Origin: Thermocatellispora tengchongensis
GTDB taxonomy: Bacteria > Actinomycetota > Actinomycetes > Streptosporangiales > Streptosporangiaceae
Direction: 5' to 3'
NCBI RefSeq assembly: GCF_014202315.1
Contig: NZ_JACHGN010000021.1
Span: 68,242-132,241, forward strand
Length of the DNA: 64,000 bases
Positions 45,837-56,084 of this stretch are shown piece by piece; the first letter of the stretch is position 1; the number at the start of each line of letters is the position of its first letter. The notes beneath the pieces were generated by a model. That model searched no databases and was not told where the DNA came from. It was given only the letters and a program-made list of their open reading frames with translations. Both the position numbers and the translations under genes were made by a program.

Positions 45837-48022
45837 CCCTTTCCAGTAGTGCGACCGGGTACCGGGACAGCAGGTGGGCGAGGGGGAGCCGCCCGGTGTG
45901 CACGCAACCGGTGAGCAGGTCGTGCCACCGGCCGGGCGGGAGCATGATCGTGGTGCCGCGCCAGCCGCCCTCGCGCTCCAGGCGCACCGGGAGGCGGGTG
46001 GCGACCGCGACGGCCCGCTCGTCGCCGCGGAAGAAGGCGATCACATGCCCGGCGGCGGGGCCGTCGGCCTCCAACGGCTCGTACGCCGCGCCGGGCCCGA
46101 GCCTGCGGCGCACGGCCAGCGCCGCCTTGGTGAGCCGCAGCTTGGCGGAGTCCCATTCGGTGACCGGCTCGCACGGGTAGCGCACCGGGCGCCGGTTGTC
46201 CGGATCGACGAGGGAGAAGTCGGTGATCTCGTTGCCCTGGTACAGGTCGGGCACGCCGGGCATCATGAGCTGGACGATCTTCTGCCCGAGCGAGTTGGAC
46301 ATCGCGTACGGCTCGATGGCCGCGGTGAACGCCGCCACCGACTCGCCGCACTCCTCGATGGCGCGGGCGGCGAAGTCGCGGATGCCGCGCTCGTAGTCGG
46401 GGTCGCCGGACATCCAGGAGATCGCGGTCTTGGCCTCGCGGGCGGCCTTGAGCAGGTACGCGGCGAAGCGCTCGGCGTCGATCGGCCAGGCGCCCATGAG
46501 GTTCTGCCAGGCGAGGTAGTCCAGCGCGGGATCGAAGGCGACCCGGGCCGACCACGCGGTGACCGCCTCGCGCCACTCCGCGTGCATCTCCGACAGGACC
46601 GCGAGGCGGGCGCGTACGTCCTCCGAGCGCTTGGTGTCGTGGGTGGACAGGGTGGTCATGGACGCGGGCGGCATGGCGTCGCAGTAGTCGTGGAAGTCGG
46701 CGACCGGCAGCCCGAAGTGGTCGGGCTCGCCGCCGACCTCGTTCAGGCAGGCGAGGGGGTACCAGCGGTAGAGCGCGGTGTCCTCCACGCCCTTGGCCAT
46801 CACCGGCCCGCAGGTCTGCTGGAAGCGCACCACGGCCTCGGCCGGGCCGTACAGCACGCGACGCTCGACCTCGCTCACGGCCTCCCGGTCGCCGAGGCGG
46901 GCCGCCGCCTTGCGCGCGGCCACCTCGACCAGGCCGGCCGACTCCTCCGGCACCGGCTCCCCCGGCACCACGTACGCCCGGTAGACCGGCATCGCGGCCA
47001 GCAGCTCGACCAGGGCCGGGCGCAGCTCCGGCCGGCCCCCGATCGCGGCCAGCAGCCGGTCCACCTCGGAGGTGAAGAACAGGTCCAGCACGTGCCGCTT
47101 GGAGGTGTAGGTGACCTCGGCGTAGTCGTGCGGCATGCCGGTCTGGCGCACGAACAGGTCGATGAGGGGTTCGCGCCCGGCCGGGTCCACGAACAGGCCG
47201 GTGATACGGTTCAGCGCGTCGTAGCCGGTGGTGCCGGCGCAGGGCCAGTCGTCCGGCAGCAGCTCCGGGCCGACCAGGATCTTCTCCGCGACCGTCCACA
47301 CCCCGCCCGTACGCTCCGAGAGCCGGGCGAGGTAGCCGCGCGGGTCGGCCAGCCCGTCGGGGTGGTCCACCCGCAGCCCGGCCACGATGCCCTCCTCGAC
47401 CAGCGACAGGATGACCTGGTGGGTGGCCTCGAACACCTCCGGGTCCTCCACGCGCAGCCCGATCAGGGAGGAGACGTCGAAGAAGCGCCGGTAGCCGGGG
47501 CCCTCGCGGAAGCTCACCAGGCGGTAGTGGTCGTCGGGCAGCGGGAACTCGTGGTCGTGGTAGCGCAGCACGTCGCCGTCGGCACGCACGGCGTCGGGCC
47601 CGTCGTCGCCGAGCACCGGCATGGCCATCTTGCCGTCGCGCCAGTCGATGTCGAACCAGCGCGCGTACGGCGACTTCGGCCCGTCGCGCAGCACCCCCCA
47701 CAGCGCCGCGTTGCCCGACTCCGGCACCGGGACGGTCATGTGGTTGGGCACGATGTCCAGCACGATGCGCAGGTCGTGCGCGGCCAGCCGCTCGGCCATG
47801 GCGCGCAGGCCCTTGATCCCGCCGAACTCCTCGCGCACCCGCGAGTGGTCGGTCACGTCGTAGCCGTGCCGCGACTCGGGCACGGCCTGGAGGATCGGCG
47901 ACAGGTAGACGTGGGTGACGCCGAGATCGCGCAGGTACGGCGCCAGCTCCGCCACGTCGTCGAAGCCGAAGTCGGGGGTGAGCTGGAGCCGGTAGGTGGA
48001 GATCGGCGGGGCGTAGGCATCC

Positions 48023-48030
<8 letters not shown>
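45817..48030 (-). CDS. treY: Malto-oligosyltrehalose synthase
   Basis: 737 aa from GTG 48030, overlapping the treX end by 8 bp. TreY converts the reducing-end alpha-1,4 bond of maltodextrins to an alpha,alpha-1,1 trehalose linkage. It opens STYRLQLTPDFGFDDVAELA and YLSPILQAVPESRHGYDVTD, which are diagnostic of TreY. GH13 residues are in GLRVDHPDGL and VAEKILVGPE. The size fits the family. It works between TreX, which trims glycogen branches, and TreZ. Confidence 0.97.
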
Positions 48031-50128
<2,098 letters not shown>

Positions 50129-50313
50129 CACACCGCCTTTCGACCCCGTGTTTCCCGCCTTACCCCGGCCAGGGGCGTCAGCGGTGTGGGGTTATGCCCA
50201 TACTTTCCACCCCCCATGCCTTCCGGCACACCCCGGCACGCCGGTCGGGGCCGCTTCATCCGGCGCTTACACGTTCGTACGTGCGGCGTAACACGCCGGC
50301 GGAATGATGTTCC

Positions 50314-51258
50314 ATGCCTTCCGGTACGGAACCCGCGGACGGCGGCCTGCTGTTCCGCGAGGTGCACGGTTACCGGCGCGCGTTCCGCATGGCCGGTGAC
50401 GGGCCCCCGCTGCTGCTCATCCACGGCATCGGCGACAGCTCGGCGACCTGGGAGCCGGTGCTGCCGCTGCTCGCCCGCCGGTTCACCGTGATCGCCCCCG
50501 ACCTGCTCGGCCACGGCGAGTCGGACAAGCCGCGGGCGGACTACGCGGTGGCGGCGTACGCGTGCGGCATGCGCGACCTGCTCAGCGTCCTGGGCGTGGA
50601 CCGGGTGACGGTGGCCGGGCACTCCCTCGGCGGCGGCATCGCGATGCAGTTCGCCTACCAGTTCCCCGAGCGGTGCGAGCGGCTGGTGCTGGTGGACTCC
50701 GCGGGCGTGGGCGCCGAGGTGCACCCGCTGCTGCGCGCCGCCAGCGGCCCGCTGGCCGACACCGGGATCAGGCTGGTGACCTCGCCCCCGGCGCGCGCGG
50801 CGGCGCGCCTGGCCGCCCCGCTGCTGCGGCTGGGACTGGGGCTGGGCACCGACTTCGACTACGTGATGGAGCGCTACCAGAGCCTGACCAGCGCGACCGC
50901 GCGCACGGCGTTCCTGCGCACGCTGCGGGCGGGCGTGGACTTGCGCGGGCAGGCGATCACCATGCTGGACCGCTGCTACCTGACCGCGGGCCTGCCGACG
51001 CTGATCGTGTGGGGGGCCGGCGACCGGGTGATCCCGGTGCGGCACGCGTACGTGGCGCATGCCGCCATGCCGGGCAGCGTGCTGGAGGTGTTCGACCGGG
51101 CCGGGCACTTCCCGCACCGTGACGACCCGGAGCGCTTCGCCAAGCTGGTGGAGTCGTTCATCGAGACCACCGCGGCGGCGGAGTACGACCCGGAGAAGTG
51201 GCGCGCGCACCTGCGCGCGGGCCGTCCGGGCGACGGCGGCCCGTCCAGCGGCTCCTGA
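50314..51258 (+). CDS. Alpha/beta hydrolase
   Basis: 314 aa. It has LLLIHGIGDSSATWEP, GHGESDKP, nucleophile AGHSLGGGIA (Ser), WGAGDRVIP (Asp) and FDRAGHFPHRDDPER (His), so the triad is complete. The substrate is unknown; it resembles the general epoxide-hydrolase/lipase-like group. It diverges from treX with 185 bp between. A tandem 18-bp repeat and a hairpin follow. Confidence 0.88.
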   Translation: MPSGTEPADGGLLFREVHGYRRAFRMAGDGPPLLLIHGIGDSSATWEPVLPLLARRFTVIAPDLLGHGESDKPRADYAVAAYACGMRDLLSVLGVDRVTVAGHSLGGGIAMQFAYQFPERCERLVLVDSAGVGAEVHPLLRAASGPLADTGIRLVTSPPARAAARLAAPLLRLGLGLGTDFDYVMERYQSLTSATARTAFLRTLRAGVDLRGQAITMLDRCYLTAGLPTLIVWGAGDRVIPVRHAYVAHAAMPGSVLEVFDRAGHFPHRDDPERFAKLVESFIETTAAAEYDPEKWRAHLRAGRPGDGGPSSGS

Positions 51259-51267
51259 CCGCGCGCC

Positions 51268-51303
51268 GCCGATCTCATGGTGCGAGCCGATCTCATGGTG
51301 CGA
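51268..51303. repeat. Exact 18-bp tandem duplication
   Basis: GCCGATCTCATGGTGCGA occurs twice head to tail, right after the hydrolase stop codon. Confidence 0.9.
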
Positions 51304-51306
51304 TGG

Positions 51307-51344
51307 GTACGGCTTGCGCCCCTCCCGCGGCACGCAAGCCGTAC
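51307..51344. terminator. Hairpin between convergent genes
   Basis: GTACGGCTTGCG (51307-51318) and CGCAAGCCGTAC (51333-51344) form a perfect 12-bp stem around a 14-nt loop. The site between the gene ends at 51258 and 51436 suits a bidirectional terminator. Confidence 0.65.
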
Positions 51345-51435
51345 GTCCATCGGTGCCGCCGTGGTCACCGCGGCATCGGGTCCGGTGCGCACGCGCGCCG
51401 GACCCGCCCCCACAAGCCGCCGCGGTCCGTGGCGC

Positions 51436-51729
51436 TCATCCCTCGCCTTTGGGCATGTCGAGCAGTATCAGGTGGCCCGTCCCGGAGCAGACGCGGCACT
51501 CCCTCGCGGCGTCGGCCGCGATGCCGCCGTGGCAGGCGGAGCACTGGACCAGCGAGTCGAACAGCCGGTCCCGGTAGACGTGGCGGGTGAGATGGCGCTC
51601 GATCCGCCATTCCTGCGTCCAGGCGAACGCGTCCACTTCCGCGAAAGCCGCGTCACTGCCGTTCCAGAGGGCCTTGTAGAGGAAAAACAGGGGGTTGAGG
51701 TGTAACCCGGGCGGGTTACCATGGAGCAT
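51436..51729 (-). CDS. Small zinc-ribbon protein
   Basis: 97 aa from ATG 51729 (GGAGG about 10 nt upstream). The N-terminal half is Trp/Phe-rich (LHLNPLFFLYKALWNGSDAA, FAWTQEWRIERHL). The C-terminal half has VQCSACHGGIAADAARECRVCSGTGH with two CxxC pairs that resemble a DnaJ-type zinc knuckle. No partner is evident. A perfect palindrome lies in codons 4-9. The longer frame to 52200 has no coding character upstream of this start. Confidence 0.75.
   Translation of the reverse strand: MLHGNPPGLHLNPLFFLYKALWNGSDAAFAEVDAFAWTQEWRIERHLTRHVYRDRLFDSLVQCSACHGGIAADAARECRVCSGTGHLILLDMPKGEG
51702..51719. promoter_or_regulatory. 18-bp palindrome within the start of the zinc-ribbon gene
   Basis: GTAACCCGGGCGGGTTAC: 8-bp halves GTAACCCG and CGGGTTAC around GG. 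It is inside codons 4-9 of the minus-strand gene, where an operator or RNA hairpin could block expression. Coincidence through codon choice is possible. Confidence 0.35.
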
Positions 51730-52164
51730 TGAGACATCGCCTCCGTTCGAGCAGGAGCGAGCGGCGAAGTGAATCGGCTGGGTCGATGGAGCGAACATCG
51801 ACCCAGCTTTCCGTCTGCGCCGCGAGGGCGGCCCCTGCCCTGTCTGCCGCGGCACAGCCGCCGTCATTCGTGAGCCGTCATTAGTGAGCATCGCCCCCTT
51901 CCCACCGAGACGGACGCCTGCGGTGCGGGCGGGCCCGTCCGGTCCGCCCGCCGACTCGGCCCCTACTTCGGATGGTGCAGGGTCACCGGCTGCTTGGCAA
52001 GGGAATTCTGGCAAATTGCCAACGGCAAATTGCCAGAGCACAAGTGTGCATCCGGAGTACACATCCGCGGGCGCGGAGGTATCTTCCCTACTACAGGCGC
52101 TATGAACAGGCGGTTTACTCAGCGCGCGGACACTCGGACGCATTCGCGGAAGGGGAGGACCGGG
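51730..52164. other. Divergent intergenic region upstream of the HTH regulator
   Basis: 435 bp with lower G/C than neighbouring genes. It contains the twin GGCAAATTGCC motif. The short frames here have no good starts. Presumably it carries promoters for both divergent genes. Confidence 0.5.
52010..52034 (+). promoter_or_regulatory. Twin GGCAAATTGCC motif
   Basis: GGCAAATTGCC occurs at 52010-52020 and 52024-52034, with a 14-bp period, flanked by a TTGGCAA (about 51994) and its complement TTGCCAA. Each copy is an almost symmetric 11-mer. It lies 130-155 bp before the XRE regulator gene and is a good candidate operator. Confidence 0.5.
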
Positions 52165-53037
52165 ATGACAGCCCCTAACCCAACTCTCCGTCAACGTCAA
52201 CTTGCCACAAGGCTACGTCAGTTGCGCGCGGATTCCGGGTTGACGATCGAGGACGTCGCCAAGCACCTCGACTGCTCCCCTTCGCGGATCAGTCGATGGG
52301 AGACCGCGCAGCGCGGCGTGCAGGCGCCACTGGTCAGGCAGCTCTGCCAGTTGTACGGGATCACCGACCAGCAGCAGATCGACTCGCTGCTCAACCTGGC
52401 GCGCAACGCCAAGCGGCACGGGTGGTGGCAGGAGTTCGACGACCTGGACCTCACGCCGTACATCGAGCTGGAGGCGAAGGCGGCGGCGATCAGCAACTAC
52501 GAGACCAGCATCATCCCCTCGCTGGTCCAGACCGAGGACTACGCGGTCGCGATCATCCGCGGCAGCCTGCCCCGGATCAAGGACTCGGTGCTCAAGACGC
52601 GGGTCGAGGCGCGCATGGAGCGCCGCCAGCGCATCCTGCACCAGGAGAACCCGCCCGACTACTGGATCCTGCTGGACGAGGCGGCGCTGCACCGCCACGT
52701 GGGCGGCCCCGACGTGATGCGCGAGCAGCTCGAACAACTCCTTAGATATGCCGAAAAGCCCGATATAACGCTTCAAGTCATCCCTTACACCGAAGGTGCG
52801 CACATGGGGATGAATGCGGCGTTCATCCTGCTAGAGATCCCAGAACCCGGCATTTCGGACACTGTGTATATCGAGAGCCTATTGGGCGGCATTTACTACG
52901 AAAAGCCCACAGAAGTGGATAAGTTTCGCGAAGCGCTGGATCATCTACGGGCCATCGCACTCAACCCGCAACGTAGCCAAGATTTGATCAAGCGCGTGGC
53001 GGCGCGCATTGGCACCGAGCCCGAGTATCCGCGATGA
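52165..53037 (+). CDS. XRE-family regulator with DUF5753 domain
   Basis: 290 aa from ATG 52165 (GGGGAGG at 6 nt). The N-terminal HTH (about 10-70) reads LATRLRQLRADSGLTIEDVA, CSPSRISRWETAQRG. The DUF5753 part follows (about 100-280), with the typical SNYETSIIPSLVQTEDYAVA and ILLDEAALHRHVGG blocks. Such regulators are encoded next to DUF397 partners in actinomycetes (WhiJ-like and Scr1/Scr2-like pairs) and affect development or antibiotic production. Codons from about 52740 to the end are much richer in A/T at third positions than the middle part, so the gene may be mosaic. Confidence 0.93.
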   Translation: MTAPNPTLRQRQLATRLRQLRADSGLTIEDVAKHLDCSPSRISRWETAQRGVQAPLVRQLCQLYGITDQQQIDSLLNLARNAKRHGWWQEFDDLDLTPYIELEAKAAAISNYETSIIPSLVQTEDYAVAIIRGSLPRIKDSVLKTRVEARMERRQRILHQENPPDYWILLDEAALHRHVGGPDVMREQLEQLLRYAEKPDITLQVIPYTEGAHMGMNAAFILLEIPEPGISDTVYIESLLGGIYYEKPTEVDKFREALDHLRAIALNPQRSQDLIKRVAARIGTEPEYPR

Positions 53038-53083
53038 TGTTGCTCGCTCGCAACACCAACCTCAACACCACCAAAGGTGACAA

Positions 53084-53296
53084 ATGACACCGATGACTCA
53101 TATTCCGCCGCATGGGCTCGACTGGCGGATCTCCAGCAAGTGCAACGGTGGCGCTTGCGTCCGGGTCGCCGTGGACGGCGACACGGTATATCTGGGCGAC
53201 ACCAAGAACCCCGCAGTGGCCCTGAGGTTCACCCGCGAGCAGTGGCAGGCGTTCACCGCCGACATCGCGTCCGGCGCGGTATCCGCGTCCCGTTGA
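53084..53296 (+). CDS. DUF397 protein 1
   Basis: 70 aa from ATG 53084. Reads LDWRISSKCNGGACVRVAVD, DTKNPAVALRF and REQWQAFTADI, the standard DUF397 pattern. DUF397 proteins are the small partners of XRE-DUF5753 regulators and are thought to modulate them. It follows the regulator by 46 bp and ends at a strong terminator. Confidence 0.93.
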   Translation: MTPMTHIPPHGLDWRISSKCNGGACVRVAVDGDTVYLGDTKNPAVALRFTREQWQAFTADIASGAVSASR

Positions 53297-53303
53297 CATC
53301 GCG

Positions 53304-53335
53304 AAAAGGGCGGGCCGGTTTCGGCCCGCCCTTTT
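53304..53335. terminator. Rho-independent terminator
   Basis: AAAAGGGCGGGCCG and CGGCCCGCCCTTTT form a perfect 14-bp stem with loop GTTT, with a T run on the plus strand and an A run on the other. The best classical terminator in the window, 7 bp after the DUF397-1 stop. Confidence 0.92.
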
Positions 53336-53873
53336 CCATGCCCTGCCGCGCTCCCAACCGCCTGACCGTAATACCGGATTAACGGATGTTCTATCCGATT
53401 TGATGAGGCTAAGGTAAAATTCTGCTGGCGCGGTAGCGAGGAATGATCTGGCCGACCTCTGGAGGATGGTGTATGGAGACCCGGCGGATCTCCTACAGCG
53501 AACGGCAGGAATCCCGCCCACGCGCGGGCGCCCTGAGCACGGCGACCCTCCCCCAGCGCATCGCCGCCGGCTCAGCCGTGGCCGCGCCCGCCGGCAGCGC
53601 CGCCGGCCCTTCCTCAACGCGCACGTCGAGGTGCGCACGCCACCAGGCGGTACGCCGCCTGTCGGCCACCTAGGCGCCCGCCGGGCGCCCGCTCCATGCC
53701 GGCCGGCCTCCTGCGCCGAGGCCCCCGGGAACGGACTACGGACAACGAAGGCGGCTAAGGGCGACCCACTATGGCAGATCCATAGCGAAGGGCAGCAGCA
53801 GGCAGTGATCACACCGTAGAGATGGCATTGACCTCCTTAGTCTCGTCGGCCACAACGAACATCAGGAGAGACG
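53336..53873. other. Spacer between DUF397 genes
   Basis: 538 bp without a convincing gene. A frame at 53473-53673 (66 aa, METRRISYSERQESRPRAGA start) has GGAGG nearby but biased, low-complexity composition; it overlaps another open frame. An A/T-rich block (about 53365-53430) may contain the promoter of the second DUF397 group. Confidence 0.4.
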
Positions 53874-54089
53874 ATGAGACCATCCGAAACCGCACCTTCG
53901 GATCTCGACTGGCAGACGCCGCCGAACTGCGCCGGCGGCAACTGCATCCAGGTCGCCCGCAGCGGCGACGGCGTGCTGATGCGCGACTCCAAGAACCCCG
54001 ACATGCCGCACATCAGGTTCTCCCCCGAGTCCTGGGCCGCCTTCGTGCGGAATGTGAAGACGGGGAGGTACGACCGCGAGAGTCGATGA
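53874..54089 (+). CDS. DUF397 protein 2
   Basis: 71 aa from ATG 53874 (AGGAGAG upstream). Pattern: LDWQTPPNCAGGNCIQVARS, MRDSKNPDMPHIRFSPESW, AAFVRNVKTG. It matches the family well. Its stop overlaps the start of the next small gene as ATGA, so they are coupled. No XRE regulator of its own is adjacent. Confidence 0.92.
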   Translation: MRPSETAPSDLDWQTPPNCAGGNCIQVARSGDGVLMRDSKNPDMPHIRFSPESWAAFVRNVKTGRYDRESR

Positions 54090-54280
54090 ACACCCCGCAG
54101 CCGGATCGGCCCGGCGGGCGCGCCCTGCCGCAGCCCGACGCCGACGACCAGATGGAGATCACCTTCGAGGACGACTGCGTACGGCTGCGGTCGGGGCTCG
54201 ACGGGACGACCCTGCGCTTCTCGCTGCAGGAGTGGGACGCGTTCGTCTCGGCGGTCAAGAGCGGCCACCTCGCGCTCTGA
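54086..54280 (+). CDS. DUF397-like protein 3, cysteine-poor
   Basis: 64 aa from ATG 54086. MNTPQPDRPGGRALPQPDAD start, then EITFEDDCVRLRSGLDGTTL and RFSLQEWDAFVSAVKSG, which match the second half of DUF397. The WxxSSxS/GGxCV start of the family is missing. It is a degenerate or specialised member, coupled to DUF397 protein 2. Confidence 0.75.
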   Translation: MNTPQPDRPGGRALPQPDADDQMEITFEDDCVRLRSGLDGTTLRFSLQEWDAFVSAVKSGHLAL

Positions 54281-54320
54281 CCGCCTGACGCGATCCCACC
54301 CCGCCATGCCCGCGATCAGC

Positions 54321-54380
54321 ACCGGCTCACTACCGGCTCAGTACCGGCTTACCACCGGCTCAGTACGGCTCAGTACCGGT
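54321..54380. repeat. Short 11-bp tandem repeats
   Basis: Five to six units of ACCGGCTCAST type with an 11-bp step, one shortened by a base. They overlap the last codons of the minus-strand protease gene and fill the gap between convergent genes. Confidence 0.8.
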
Positions 54381-55986
54381 TGCCCGACGGGGGCCAGGGC
54401 CGCTGGCCGACCGGCGGCGGGTACCCGCCGGGCTGCCCGCCCGGGTAGGGCCGGCCCTGGTACGGCTGGCCCTGCCACGGCTGCGCCGGCGCCGACGGGA
54501 ACGGCGCCACGGCCGCCGCCTGACGGCGCTGGAACGCCCGCCGCCGCGACGAGCTGATGATCAGTGTGATGATCAGGATCAGCAGCAGGACGCCGCCGCC
54601 GATGATGGCCAGGCCCAGGCCGCCGATCTGGAAGCTGAAGCCGCCCTCGCCCGAGGCCGGGGAGGCGTTGACGTCGGCGGGCGTCTTGTCGCGCCCGGCG
54701 GCGATGGCCTCCTGGCTGTCGGTGACGTAGTTCGCGACGTACGGGTGGTCCGGGTAGAGCTGGGCCACCTTCTGGAACTTCGGCAGCGCCGCCTTGTAGC
54801 GGTCGGCGAAGAAGTCGTCGAGCGCGGAGTTGTAGACCTTGGTGGTCTCCGACTGCACCGGCTTGACGTTGTTCGCCGCCAGGAACTCGTTGACCTGGCC
54901 CACCGGCAGGATCCAGCTCTGGTTCTCCTGCGACTCGCCGGTCTCGCTGCCCAGCCCGCCGACCAGGACCCCGATCACCTTGCCGGCCTCGTTGAACACC
55001 GGGCCGCCGGAGTTGCCGCCCCAGGACGGCGCCTGCGCCTGGATGTAGGGCACGCCGCCGGTCGTGGTGCGCTCGGCGTTGAAGGCGCCCTCGGTCAGCG
55101 ACGGGTACAGCTTGGACTGCAGGCTGACGAACGAGGCGTTGGTCACGATGCCGGGGAAGCCGCTGATGAACAGCTTGTCGCCGACCCGGGCGTCGCCGTC
55201 GGTGCCGAGCGTCAGCGTGGGCACGTTGCGGACGGTGCTCGACTTCAGCAGCGCGTAGTCCTTGCCGGGGTACACCTCGCCCTGCGCGATGACCTCGATC
55301 GGGGTCTGCGTGGCCGTGCGGTCCATGCCGCCGCCGGGCAGCGCCGAGATGACGTTGAGCGACTTGGTCACGTCGCTGAACTCGGCGTTGGCCGCGTTGA
55401 ACTTGGTGTAGACATCGACGATCAGCTCGGTGAGCTCCTTGTCCGGCTCCACCGACCCCATCAGGTTGTTCAGCAGCTCGGTCGCGTCCTTGGTGGTCAC
55501 GTCCTGGATGGACGCGGCGAAGGAGGCGCGCAGGTCCTCGTCCGACTGGCCCACGCAGTGCGCGGCGGTGACCATGTAGCCGTCGGGCGTGATCCACCAG
55601 CCGGTGCACCAGAAGGAGAGCTCGCCGTCAACGGGGCGTACCGGGTTGATCGGGGCGAGGTAGGTGTTCACGTCCGCGGAGATCTTCCGGAACACCCACT
55701 TGAAGATGCTCTGCGAGTCGGAGGGGATGCGGCCCGCCGCCACGTGCTTCTGCGCCTGATCGAAAAGGCCCTGGTAGGCGTCGGTCACGCCCGCCGTGGG
55801 CACGCTCATCTTCGCCGTGTAGGCGAGGTTGAGCAGTTGCACGGCCGGGTTGGCCTGCGCGGCGAGCCTGGTGCCGATGGCGACCTCGCGTGGCGGGTCG
55901 TCCTCGGCGTATGCCCCTCCGCCGAGCACCGCCATGTACGCCGCCAGCGCCGCCACGACCAGGGCGCGCCCTCTCCATCGCTTCAC
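54370..55986 (-). CDS. Membrane-anchored trypsin-like serine protease
   Basis: 538 aa from GTG 55986 (GGTGGA upstream; GTG 56016 is an alternative). A signal peptide (about 1-27) precedes a chymotrypsin-fold domain with His in VTAAHCVGQS (H143), Asp in GKDYALLKSS (D243) and Ser in GGNSGGPVF (S326). A helix-rich insertion separates the first two. After the protease domain comes a TPR-like repeat (KVYNSALDDFFADRYKAALP), one membrane helix (about 455-475) and a cytoplasmic Pro/Gly/Gln/Tyr-rich tail. This makes it an extracytoplasmic, HtrA-like protease without a PDZ domain. Confidence 0.88.
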   Translation of the reverse strand: MKRWRGRALVVAALAAYMAVLGGGAYAEDDPPREVAIGTRLAAQANPAVQLLNLAYTAKMSVPTAGVTDAYQGLFDQAQKHVAAGRIPSDSQSIFKWVFRKISADVNTYLAPINPVRPVDGELSFWCTGWWITPDGYMVTAAHCVGQSDEDLRASFAASIQDVTTKDATELLNNLMGSVEPDKELTELIVDVYTKFNAANAEFSDVTKSLNVISALPGGGMDRTATQTPIEVIAQGEVYPGKDYALLKSSTVRNVPTLTLGTDGDARVGDKLFISGFPGIVTNASFVSLQSKLYPSLTEGAFNAERTTTGGVPYIQAQAPSWGGNSGGPVFNEAGKVIGVLVGGLGSETGESQENQSWILPVGQVNEFLAANNVKPVQSETTKVYNSALDDFFADRYKAALPKFQKVAQLYPDHPYVANYVTDSQEAIAAGRDKTPADVNASPASGEGGFSFQIGGLGLAIIGGGVLLLILIITLIISSSRRRAFQRRQAAAVAPFPSAPAQPWQGQPYQGRPYPGGQPGGYPPPVGQRPWPPSGNRY

Positions 55987-56084
55987 GGTTCCACCCAGTA
56001 CGTCCAGATTTTTCACCACTCGCAGGACAGTGTGCGGGACGCCACTTGCGTGCGGCTTGGAGCCCGCCTGATCGCGGGGTGAAA

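Noticed and set aside
53466-53819. 117-aa frame between DUF397 genes
   Set aside because: Low-complexity Arg/Pro/Ala composition, overlap with another open frame, and no family resemblance.
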